Shown piece by piece: positions 1-6,493 of a stretch of 10,655 bases of DNA. Origin of the DNA: an uncultured Alphaproteobacteria bacterium (GTDB taxonomy: Bacteria; Pseudomonadota; Alphaproteobacteria; Reyranellales; Reyranellaceae). The translations under genes and the position numbers were made by a program. Numbering within the stretch: position 1 is the stretch's first letter; the number at the start of each line of letters is the position of its first letter. The stretch lies in NCBI GenBank assembly GCA_903929895.1, contig CAIYWM010000179.1:1-10655 (forward strand). Direction: 5' to 3'. The notes under the pieces are model-generated. The model was not told the origin of the DNA and did no database searches. It saw only the letters and a list, made by a program, of their open reading frames with translations.

Positions 1-38
1 CATCAATTTCGAGCAGTTCCCTTGTTGTAAGTTGATAG

Positions 39-44
39 TATAAC
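39..44 (+). promoter_or_regulatory. Possible -10 box upstream of the truncated ORF at 62
   Basis: TATAAC matches the sigma-70 -10 consensus in five of six positions and sits 18 bases before the ATG at 62. No convincing -35 lies at the right distance (TTCCCT about 16 bases upstream is poor) and there is no clear Shine-Dalgarno sequence. Weak candidate. Confidence 0.25.
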
Positions 45-61
45 GTGTGCGTATCACACCC

Positions 62-163
62 ATGTCGCGCAAGATCATAATCCCATTTTGGCTCGTTCAA
101 CTGGTGCTCGTGACCGCGATAGCCTGCGCTACGCGAGCCGTGGTCGTACGGCCAAAAAACTAG
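62..163 (+). pseudogene. Start of a possible secreted/membrane protein, truncated by an IS end
   Basis: An ATG opens a 33-codon frame. Its first residues look like an N-terminal signal or anchor: MSRK followed by a hydrophobic stretch containing IIIPFWLVQLVLVTAIACA. From about base 145 the frame runs into sequence about 93% identical to the 3' end of the IS at 6494-7738 and stops at a TAG inside that IS sequence (161-163). The simplest reading is a gene interrupted by an IS, with only its N-terminus left. The protein family cannot be recognised from so few residues. It could also be a chance ORF, since no good ribosome binding site is visible. Confidence 0.35.
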
Positions 164-240
164 TCCGACCAACGCACCATCACGCCGCCTCGCGATGATA
201 GTAGCGCAGGAGCCCGCCCAATCGCTCGCGGCACTGCACC
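145..240 (-). mobile_element. Solo 3' end of the IS found intact at 6494-7738
   Basis: Bases 145-240 align with 6498-6593 with about seven substitutions and no gaps. The minus strand encodes the transposase C-terminus, residues VQCRERLGGLLRYYHREAA and a TGA at 180-182, identical to the intact copy over this stretch. The terminal inverted repeat is present except for its outermost bases (GACCC is not preserved). Homology ends abruptly near 240. It is a truncated copy in the same orientation as the intact IS. Its partner end lies at 5788-5835, on the far side of the P450-to-acyltransferase cluster. Confidence 0.85.
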
Positions 241-315
241 GGCTATGCTTACTCAAAACTCCAAAACGCCGAGAAAGCGTAGCGTCCCTTGTGCCGTAGT
301 CATACCGTCATAGGC

Positions 316-474
316 ATGCTCACGCTTCTGTCCGCCCTTGGTTCCCTGCTCTCGTTCCGGCTTCGTAGTCGCCTCACACTGGAACTCGAACTCGTCGCCC
401 TGCGACATCAGGTGACCGTCCTGCGCCGGCAATGCCCTGGCCTGCGCCATCTCTTCGAGCGCCGCGCGGCCTGA
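316..474 (+). pseudogene. N-terminal fragment of an integrase-core transposase
   Basis: The frame begins MLTLLSALGSLLSFRLRSR and contains LELELVALRHQVTVLRRQ. This resembles the N-terminal helical segment of a family of integrase-catalytic-region transposases common in alphaproteobacteria. The frame stops at 472-474, far short of the DDE domain. Weak similarity (VLDA..LLV) may continue in another phase to about 560, which would indicate frameshift decay. It lies between two unrelated IS remnants. Assignment is from recalled family sequences and no search was possible. Confidence 0.5.
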
Positions 475-574
475 ACTTTTTGCGGTGACTGAACCTGCAT
501 CGCCGTCGCCGTCCTGGATGCGCGCTTGCTGCTGGTCCCGCGTGCCCCTGCGAGGCGCTCCTGGATGTGCCGTT

Positions 575-902
<328 letters not shown>

Positions 903-915
903 TTAGAAAAATCGC

Positions 916-975
916 CGCCGGGGTGGACTACCTCCGGTCGGGCTTAAGCCCTCCCTTCGTCAGCCCACCCCGGCG
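916..975. repeat. 60-bp concentric palindrome
   Basis: CGCCGGGGTGG at 916-926 is perfectly complementary to CCACCCCGGCG at 965-975. The 12-base perfect palindrome GGGCTTAAGCCC at 940-951 has exactly the same centre (945.5). The two 13-base segments between them pair only in part. It sits upstream of the istA remnant, where an IS21 terminus would be expected, and about 150 bases before the P450 start. It may be an IS end or junction, a hairpin or a binding site. It lacks the T-run of an intrinsic terminator. Confidence 0.6.
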
Positions 976-1122
976 CAGTCTCACCCTGATTGACGCTGTG
1001 TCTCTCCTTGATTGTCGCGCCGCACCTGGCGCATCCACCCCGCTGGTGTCCGCAGCCACAGCCCTTTAAAAGCGACTTCTCGAGCCGCGAAGTTGGTGTC
1101 AGGCCAATCAGGATCCAGGACA

Positions 1123-2337
1123 ATGAACGTCGAAAGCCTTACCCCGGACGCAGACCTCGACGTCAGCGATCCCCTCCTCTTCGAGCAAGATATTTGGGGG
1201 CCGCGTTTCAGGCTGCTTCGCCGCGAGCGGCCCGTGAATTACTGCCACGCCAGCCCTTACGGGCCCTACTGGTCCATCACGCGTTTCGAGGACGTGCAGG
1301 AAGTTGAACTGGATCACTTGGTCTTTTCCTCCGACTCGTCCCGGGGCGGTATCCGAATCGACAACCGGTTGCGCGACAGCTTCATTTCCAGAGATCCGCC
1401 GAGGCATACGATCGAGCGCCGCACCATCGCGCCGGTCGCGGCCCCGACCAACCTGGCGAGCTACGAGATCGCCATCCGGGAGAGGACGCGGCAGGTCCTG
1501 TCCGAGCTCCCGCGCGGCGAGACCTTCGACTGGGTCGACCGGGTTTCCGCCGAGCTCACTGTCACGATGCTTGCAACGCTGTTCGACTTTCCGCTGGCCG
1601 AGCGCCGTACCCTGGCGTTCTGGTCTGATGCGCTGGTGTGCGACTACTCCGCGCCGAACGCGCCCGTGACGTCCGACGCGGCGCGCGAGAAGGTCCTGCA
1701 CGAAATGGCCGGCGCCTTCTCCGAGCTTTGGCGCGAACGGGCCTCGCAGGAACCCAAGCCCGATCTCATCTCGATGATGGCCCACAACCCGGCGATGCAG
1801 GGTATGTCGGAAAACCAGTACATCGGAAACCTGGTTCTCCTCCTCGTGGGCGGTTACGACACGACGCGCAACTCGATGTCCGGGGGTGTCCTGGCACTCT
1901 CGGACAACCCCGACCAGCACAAAAAGGTCGCCGCGCAGACGTCCCTGATCCCTAGCCTCGTCGGCGAGATCATTCGCTACCAGACACCGATCATACACAT
2001 GTGCCGGACGGCGACCCGCGACGTCGAGTTCCGGGGGCAGAAGATAAGGGGGAACGACCGCGTCGTCCTCTGGTATGTGTCGGCCAACCGGGACGAAACC
2101 GTCATCGCCGACCCGGACCGCTTCATCGTCGGCCGGCCGAAGCCGCACAAGCACCTTTCCTTCGGTGCCGGCATTCACCGGTGCGTTGGGGACCGGCTTG
2201 CAACGCTCCAGCTTCGGATCCTGTGGGAAGAGATTCTCGCACAGAAGCTCGTGATCGACGTCGCGGGCACGCCCGAGCGGCAGTACTCAAACTTCATCCG
2301 TGGCTTCGATCGCCTGCCCGTGGAGATCCGCCGCTGA
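1123..2337 (+). CDS. Cytochrome P450, CYP153-like
   Basis: A 404-residue soluble bacterial P450. The oxygen-activation helix contains GGYDTTRN (Asp246, Thr247, Thr248), the ExxR pair is Glu282/Arg285 in EIIRY, and the haem loop FGAGIHRCVG has its ligand at Cys354. Stretches such as DTTRNSMSGGVLAL, the QTP..HM.RTA segment, VLWYVSANRDE and QLRILWEEIL closely follow CYP153 enzymes, which hydroxylate alkanes and fatty acyl chains at the terminal position. Substrate is inferred, not shown. An upstream in-frame ATG at 1012 exists, but the start at 1123 fits the usual N-terminal length and has AGGA-type sequences just before it. No ferredoxin or reductase is encoded nearby, so electrons must come in trans. 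It ends 15 bases from the convergent MATE gene. Confidence 0.93.
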   Translation: MNVESLTPDADLDVSDPLLFEQDIWGPRFRLLRRERPVNYCHASPYGPYWSITRFEDVQEVELDHLVFSSDSSRGGIRIDNRLRDSFISRDPPRHTIERRTIAPVAAPTNLASYEIAIRERTRQVLSELPRGETFDWVDRVSAELTVTMLATLFDFPLAERRTLAFWSDALVCDYSAPNAPVTSDAAREKVLHEMAGAFSELWRERASQEPKPDLISMMAHNPAMQGMSENQYIGNLVLLLVGGYDTTRNSMSGGVLALSDNPDQHKKVAAQTSLIPSLVGEIIRYQTPIIHMCRTATRDVEFRGQKIRGNDRVVLWYVSANRDETVIADPDRFIVGRPKPHKHLSFGAGIHRCVGDRLATLQLRILWEEILAQKLVIDVAGTPERQYSNFIRGFDRLPVEIRR

Positions 2338-2352
2338 ACGCGGGACCGCCGT

Positions 2353-3708
2353 TTACGGGCCCTTGGTTGAGGCGCTCCTGCCGACGATGACATAGGCCGT
2401 GACGAGCGCGGCGATGCCAAACAGGATGGCCCCGGCGGCATTGCCGGCGAGGAGCCCCTCCGCTCCGCCGATCCTCGCGCCGACGAAGGCGAAGGGGATG
2501 GTTCCGAGCGATGCCCGCCCCCAGCTGAAAGCCAGGGACAGCCTGGGATGTCCCAGGTTGTTGAACGCTGCATTCGCGAGAAACTGGGCCCCGACGAAAG
2601 CCCAGCTGATGGCGATGAAATTGCAGAAGAAGACGACGATCTCGCCGGTCCTTCCCACCGCGTTGAAGAGGGTTGCGATCTCGGCACTGAACAGGAAGAG
2701 GACGGACGACACGCAGAGTGCGTAGAAGCTCGACAGAACGAGGCTGATGTCGAGCGTTTTCCGGATCCGACTGTGCTCTCGCGCGCCGGCGTTCTGGCCG
2801 ATGATCGGGCCCACCGCACCCTGGAGCGCGAAGATGATGGCATAGGCCACTGGGATCAGGCGGCAGACGATCGCGAACCCCGCGACCGCCTCGTTGCCGA
2901 AGCCCGCCATGAGGTACATCAGGTACGAATTCGCGAAAGGCATCGTGAGCTGGCTGAGGATCGCCGGGTAGGCGATTGCCCAGAATGGCCGGAAGCTCTC
3001 GCGCAGGTCAGCCAGGCCCACCGGGACCAGACAGCGATGAGCCTTCACCAGGTATCGGAAGCCGAGCGAAGACGAGGCGAGGAAGCCTAGCGTGGTCGCG
3101 ATCGCAGCACCCTGGATACCCATTCCCAGCACCAGGATGAGCAGCGGGTCCAGGCAGAGTGTCACTACAGCGGCCACAAGCGTGAGCGACATCGCGCGCC
3201 TGGCGTCGCCGAGCCCCCTAAGGATTCCCGCGCAGCAGAGCTCCCCGGCCGCGAGCACGTAGCCGGGCGACAGGGTCCAGAGGAAGACGAGCGCCAGCCT
3301 CTTTGCCTCGCCTTGGGCCCCGAGCAGGGACAGGAACGCATCGGCCCCTAATACAATCACGACGGTGAGCATGGCGGCGAGCCCGAGACCGAACGCCAAC
3401 GAACAGCTTGCGAGTTTCCGAGCGCGATCGAGGTCCCCCGCCCCGACGTTCCTGGCCACCAGCACCGCGGCCGCGATGCTGCTGCCGATGGCGACCCCGA
3501 TATTGAGCAAGACAAGCGTCCCGGCGTAGCCGATCGCCGCAGTGACGGCCGTGTTCTTCAGCAACGACAGGAAGAATAAGTCGGTAAGGTCCACGAGGAA
3601 GACCGCCGTCATGCCGACCGCGCCGGTCGACGCCATGACCAGGACGTGGCGCGCTAGCGAGCCGGACACGAACGGCGCCTTCTCCGTGGTTGAGGCCTCG
3701 GCATTCAT
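2353..3708 (-). CDS. MATE-family multidrug/metabolite efflux transporter
   Basis: A 451-residue, strongly hydrophobic protein with about twelve membrane segments in two homologous halves, the length and pattern of MATE proteins. Family-like stretches include DLTDLFFLSLL in the first helix, the glycine- and alanine-rich second helix, GDARRAMSLTLVAAVVTLCLDPLLI at the end of the first half, and LQGAVGPIIGQNAGA early in the second half. Members exchange Na+ or H+ for organic cations, drugs or secondary metabolites across the inner membrane. It starts 63 bases after the CAT-like gene on the same strand, with no clear promoter between them and only a weak ribosome binding site, so the two are probably co-transcribed. 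The context suggests it exports the cluster's product. Confidence 0.93.
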   Translation of the reverse strand: MNAEASTTEKAPFVSGSLARHVLVMASTGAVGMTAVFLVDLTDLFFLSLLKNTAVTAAIGYAGTLVLLNIGVAIGSSIAAAVLVARNVGAGDLDRARKLASCSLAFGLGLAAMLTVVIVLGADAFLSLLGAQGEAKRLALVFLWTLSPGYVLAAGELCCAGILRGLGDARRAMSLTLVAAVVTLCLDPLLILVLGMGIQGAAIATTLGFLASSSLGFRYLVKAHRCLVPVGLADLRESFRPFWAIAYPAILSQLTMPFANSYLMYLMAGFGNEAVAGFAIVCRLIPVAYAIIFALQGAVGPIIGQNAGAREHSRIRKTLDISLVLSSFYALCVSSVLFLFSAEIATLFNAVGRTGEIVVFFCNFIAISWAFVGAQFLANAAFNNLGHPRLSLAFSWGRASLGTIPFAFVGARIGGAEGLLAGNAAGAILFGIAALVTAYVIVGRSASTKGP

Positions 3709-3771
3709 GTCAGCAACAGTCCCGGCAATACGGCCTGCCCCGAGTCCCGACGCGGCGGGATGATGTCGCGC

Positions 3772-4452
3772 TCACGCAAAGGTCGAGGCGAAGGGCCGCT
3801 CCAGCAGGCTCGGGTCCTTCAGGTGACGCTCGAGGTGATGCAGGAAATGCCCGATGTGGTAGCCATCGGTCAGGCCATGGTGGTTCTGGAGCGCCAGCGC
3901 GGCCTTGGTGGACGCGCCATCCTTGTACATCTTACCAATCCCGAAAACGGGAACCGAGGCGAACTTGCTGGTGTAGGGGAACTGCAACGAGGTAAAGCTG
4001 TTCCAAGGATTGTTGGTGATGAAGATCTGACCCTGGTTGCCCGAACCGACATTCTGTTCGAGCCCCTTTGCGGCCCGCTCCAGGATTTCGAGATTGGCGG
4101 CGTAGTCCTCCACGAAGTTGTCCGTGAAAACACCCTTCGAGAAATAAAGCAACTTGTCCTCGGAGAGGATGGTGAAGGACGGGATGATCTTCTTAAATTC
4201 GACCAGCACGCCATCTTGGATGCGATGGCGCAGTTCCGGCACGTGGTTCACGGCGCGCGTGATGATCATACCAATCGTCAGAGAGAATCGGTATCCATGC
4301 CCCTTCGCGTAGGATTGCAGCTGGGTGATGTCGAGCTGCACCGTCCGCGTTGTCACGGGAATCTCAAAGGTAAGGAAGTGTTCGTAAAGGTCGCGGCGTG
4401 GATAGGTCGAAAGGTCGATCGGCGCGGCCACGGGCCACTCAAACGCTGTCAT
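3772..4452 (-). CDS. Chloramphenicol acetyltransferase-like acyltransferase
   Basis: A 226-residue protein, the usual length of trimeric CAT enzymes. The C-terminal active-site block reads HHGLTDGYHIGHF, equivalent to HHAVCDGYHVGRF of CAT, so the catalytic His is about 192 and the structural Asp about 196. The N-terminal YPRRDLYEHF also fits. CATs move acetyl from acetyl-CoA to a hydroxyl group, and relatives act on other hydroxylated compounds. The start at 4452 is chosen because GGGAG lies at the right distance; a longer frame from 4605 would run through the promoter. It is first in an operon with the MATE gene. It may be classical antibiotic resistance, or may modify the hydroxylated product of the neighbouring P450; sequence alone cannot decide. 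Confidence 0.9.
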   Translation of the reverse strand: MTAFEWPVAAPIDLSTYPRRDLYEHFLTFEIPVTTRTVQLDITQLQSYAKGHGYRFSLTIGMIITRAVNHVPELRHRIQDGVLVEFKKIIPSFTILSEDKLLYFSKGVFTDNFVEDYAANLEILERAAKGLEQNVGSGNQGQIFITNNPWNSFTSLQFPYTSKFASVPVFGIGKMYKDGASTKAALALQNHHGLTDGYHIGHFLHHLERHLKDPSLLERPFASTFA

Positions 4453-4540
4453 GTCTTCTCCCAGGCGCCGTTGCATCCATTTTGACTTAAACCTCGGGAT
4501 ATTGATCCATCTTGGCTGATTCACCGAGGCATCTGAGTTT

Positions 4541-4568
4541 ATGGTATGACGATGTGCTAGTGTGTCAA
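4541..4568 (-). promoter_or_regulatory. Promoter of the CAT-MATE operon
   Basis: On the minus strand a perfect -35 box TTGACA (4568-4563) is separated by 16 bases from TACCAT (4546-4541), which matches the -10 consensus in four of six positions. Transcription would begin near 4534, leaving a leader of about 80 bases before the ATG at 4452. No equally good promoter is visible for the divergent GNAT gene. Confidence 0.55.
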
Positions 4569-4570
4569 GA

Positions 4571-4588
4571 AGCACGGTGCGCTGTGCT
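4571..4588. promoter_or_regulatory. Imperfect palindrome, candidate activator or repressor site
   Basis: AGCACGGTGCGCTGTGCT has perfect five-base arms (AGCAC/GTGCT), and 14 of its 18 bases are symmetric. It abuts the -35 box of the CAT-MATE promoter, with its centre about 45 bases upstream of the predicted start. That is where LuxR-type or class II CRP-type activators bind. The sequence is not a canonical lux box or CRP site and no regulator gene is in the window. Confidence 0.4.
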
Positions 4589-4625
4589 CTGTTCGTGCAC
4601 AACACCCGAGGTACGAGAGCCCGCC

Positions 4626-5795
4626 ATGAAGATCATTTGCTGCGATGCTTCCGCGGAAGCCGCGCAACAGGCGTTTCGTCTGAGGTACAAGGTTTTCGGG
4701 TCGGAGTTGAACTTCCAGGACCCCGACATCAATGCTGCCGATGGCACGTACATCGATGAGCTCGACAAGCACGCCCGGATTTACGTCGCCATCAAGGATG
4801 GCGAGGCGATCGCGACCGCGCGCGCGATCTACGATCGCGATCTCGACTTCGCGACATCGCTGCCCCCATTCCTCGTAGAGCTCCTCAACCTCGAAAAGTT
4901 CACCAGAGCCCATTCCGGCTCGCTGGCCGTATCGACCAAGTTCGCGATCGCACCGGATCACCGCGGGTCGCTCGCCGCGCATCTGATCACGGCGAAGATG
5001 TTCAGCGATTTCCTCGACGATGGAATCCAATTCCTTTTCTCGATGTGTGCCCCCTACCTTTTGGGCTTCTATTCCCAGCTTGGGTTCCAGGCATACTCGC
5101 GGTCGATCAGCGACAGCGTCGGATTGGTGACGCCGATTGTCCTCGTCACGCACGACTGGGAGCACCTGAAGAAGAGCCGGTCTCCCCTACACAAGCAGAT
5201 AGCCAAGCGGAATCTGCAGGAGAACGAGCATCCCCCGGTCCGCTGGTTCCACGAAGAGTACGGATCCCTTCTCGGAACCTTCGTCACCAGCTATGACGAC
5301 CGGGTCCTGGAGAAGATCTCGCCGCTTGCTGGAGGAGGAAGCGAGCCCGCGCTGCAGGATGTCGGGATCTTCCACGCCATGACGCAGGACGACGTACGCA
5401 AGGTCATCGGCTCGGGAAAGCTGTTGAAGTTCGCTAAGGGAGACGCAGTCATCCAGACGGGCAATGCCACCGACGAGATGTTCGTTGTCGTCGAGGGTGG
5501 CATTGAGGTCTCTTTCCGGAATGCCACGCTCCCAACAATCCAGATGGGGCCGGGCCAGGTGTTCGGAGAAATCGCCATGCTGTCGCGTACCGCGAGAACA
5601 GCCGACTGCGTCGCCACAGCCGATACACAGCTCGCGATCGTTTCGCGACAGAACCTGGAGCGGCTCATGAAGGTGGAGCCGGAGGTCTGCTCTCGCTTGC
5701 TCTATAATCTCTCGAGGGGCCTGTCGCGGAAACTCATTCGAACGAACGAGTACATGAAGACGCTGGTAGGAGGGTGGCCGAAGCCGCCTAACTGA
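4626..5795 (+). CDS. Autoinducer-synthase-like GNAT acyltransferase fused to a cyclic-nucleotide-binding domain
   Basis: A 389-residue two-domain protein. Residues 1 to about 200 are GNAT-fold with LuxI/FeeM-like features: FRLRYKVFG near the N-terminus (Arg20, Phe24), then DELD (Asp44, Asp47), Arg66, a CoA-loop-like APDHRGSLAAHLI (109-121) and FYSQLGF (148-154). Residues about 255-380 form a CRP-type cNMP domain with KGDAVIQTGNATDEMFVVVEGGIEV and the phosphate-binding cassette FGEIAMLSRTARTA (313-326, phosphate Arg about 324). No DNA-binding helix-turn-helix follows. Known relatives of the first domain make acyl-homoserine lactones or N-acyl amino acids; the acyl donor and acceptor here are unknown. 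The start at 4626 follows a GAGAG ribosome site; a longer frame from 4512 overlaps the promoter region. Its stop codon lies within an IS end. Confidence 0.85.
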   Translation: MKIICCDASAEAAQQAFRLRYKVFGSELNFQDPDINAADGTYIDELDKHARIYVAIKDGEAIATARAIYDRDLDFATSLPPFLVELLNLEKFTRAHSGSLAVSTKFAIAPDHRGSLAAHLITAKMFSDFLDDGIQFLFSMCAPYLLGFYSQLGFQAYSRSISDSVGLVTPIVLVTHDWEHLKKSRSPLHKQIAKRNLQENEHPPVRWFHEEYGSLLGTFVTSYDDRVLEKISPLAGGGSEPALQDVGIFHAMTQDDVRKVIGSGKLLKFAKGDAVIQTGNATDEMFVVVEGGIEVSFRNATLPTIQMGPGQVFGEIAMLSRTARTADCVATADTQLAIVSRQNLERLMKVEPEVCSRLLYNLSRGLSRKLIRTNEYMKTLVGGWPKPPN

Positions 5796-5835
5796 ATGAT
5801 CTGTCAGTCGTTTCTGTTTTTTTACCTTACGGGGT
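5788..5835 (-). mobile_element. Solo 5' end of the IS found intact at 6494-7738
   Basis: Bases 5788-5835 align with 7690-7738 with about seven mismatches and one T-run length change. The shared block includes AACTGA, TGATCTG, CGTTTCTG, a T-run and the terminal CCTTACGGGGT. The orientation is the same as in the intact IS. The alignment begins within the last two codons of the GNAT-cNBD gene, whose TGA (5793-5795) is part of the shared block. Beyond GGGGT the two copies diverge, which places the IS boundary there. Confidence 0.8.
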
Positions 5836-5940
5836 GAAGTTCACTAACGGGCTGGAGGTCATCGCCAAGGCGAGCGACCTTCAGGCCGCGACCGCCGCCT
5901 GAAAGATCAGGCCTTCACCAACTTTTGGTGATAGCTCCCC
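5836..5940 (+). pseudogene. Possible IS256-family transposase 3' remnant with its terminal repeat
   Basis: Directly after the IS end, an open frame reads KFTNGLEVIAKASDLQAATAA and stops at a TGA at about 5899-5901. It is followed by GGCCTTCACCAACTTTTGGTGATAGCTC, which is shaped like an IS256-family right terminus (a small CACCAA/TTGGTG hairpin beside the end). If correct, the solo IS end cut into the tail of an older IS256-type transposase. The assignment is from memory of such termini and is tentative. Confidence 0.4.
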
Positions 5941-5960
5941 GGGGCGGTACCGGAGACCGT

Positions 5961-6467
5961 ATGAGACTGCATAAGCAAGCTCTCTTCCTGGCAAACATTC
6001 AACTCGGTCAGGGCAGCATGGAGGCGCGGGCCATCCTGACCGCGTGCGATCGCCTGAACGGCATATTGTCGAATCTCGATTCGAAGACATCCGTGCTTCT
6101 CAGGGTAAACGCGATGGTTGTCGCCGCACTCGCCTACGTGCTGATCATAAATGGCAGCGACCTTCTTCAGGTCGGGAACAGTACGTTGCGCCTGCTCGGC
6201 CTCGTCGTTGGCCATGCGAGCCTGATAGCAACGATTGCAAGTTGTTGCTTCGCCTTCCCCGTCATCAACATCGAAGGAGATTTTTTCGGCGTCTCTTTCG
6301 GCGAAAAAGAGGGTGATCCTGCAGCGCTCGATGAGGCGGTTCTGGCCAGAAAATCCTCCACCATCGCCAGAAAGGTCTGGTTCTATGGCTGGGCATGGCG
6401 CCTCGCCGCGCTGGGAAGCATGGGCTTTTCTCTTTTGGCGCTCCTGGCAACCCTGCACGTGAAGTAG
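5961..6467 (+). CDS. Three-helix membrane protein resembling Pycsar TM effectors (DUF5706-like)
   Basis: A 168-residue protein with predicted membrane helices at about 47-64, 79-98 and 146-164, and a charged cytoplasmic loop (about 104-140) rich in E, D and K. The segment LNGILSNLDSKTSVLLRVNAMVVAAL (31-56) has the pattern D-x-K-x-x-x-L-L-x-x-N running into the first helix. That pattern is seen in DUF5706/Pycsar TM effectors and related SLATT-like membrane proteins. Such effectors are thought to disrupt the membrane when they bind a cyclic nucleotide. No cyclase is in the window, so a defence role is unproven. The start at 5961 follows GGAG five bases upstream; the ATG at 5925 lies within the IS256-like remnant. 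It sits between two IS ends. Confidence 0.6.
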   Translation: MRLHKQALFLANIQLGQGSMEARAILTACDRLNGILSNLDSKTSVLLRVNAMVVAALAYVLIINGSDLLQVGNSTLRLLGLVVGHASLIATIASCCFAFPVINIEGDFFGVSFGEKEGDPAALDEAVLARKSSTIARKVWFYGWAWRLAALGSMGFSLLALLATLHVK

Positions 6468-6493
6468 CAGGCGGGGAATGTTCAATCCGGGTG

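Noticed and set aside
1075..1093. Small inverted repeat ACTTC/GAAGT before the P450
   Set aside because: The arms are only five bases with a nine-base spacer and no clear promoter nearby, so it is easily expected by chance.
1012..1122. Upstream start for the P450
   Set aside because: The 37 extra residues have no P450 character and the ATG at 1123 gives a normal N-terminus.
1108..2178. Minus-strand open frame of 356 codons
   Set aside because: It is antisense to the P450, whose motifs are unmistakable on the plus strand. The minus-strand translation shows no family features.
2175..2843. Minus-strand open frame of 222 codons overlapping the P450 and MATE ends
   Set aside because: It is serine- and arginine-rich low-complexity translation in the wrong phase of two solid genes.
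4453..4605. N-terminal extension of the CAT-like gene from an ATG at 4605
   Set aside because: The extra 51 residues match nothing in CAT proteins and would cover the TTGACA promoter. The ATG at 4452 has a good ribosome site.
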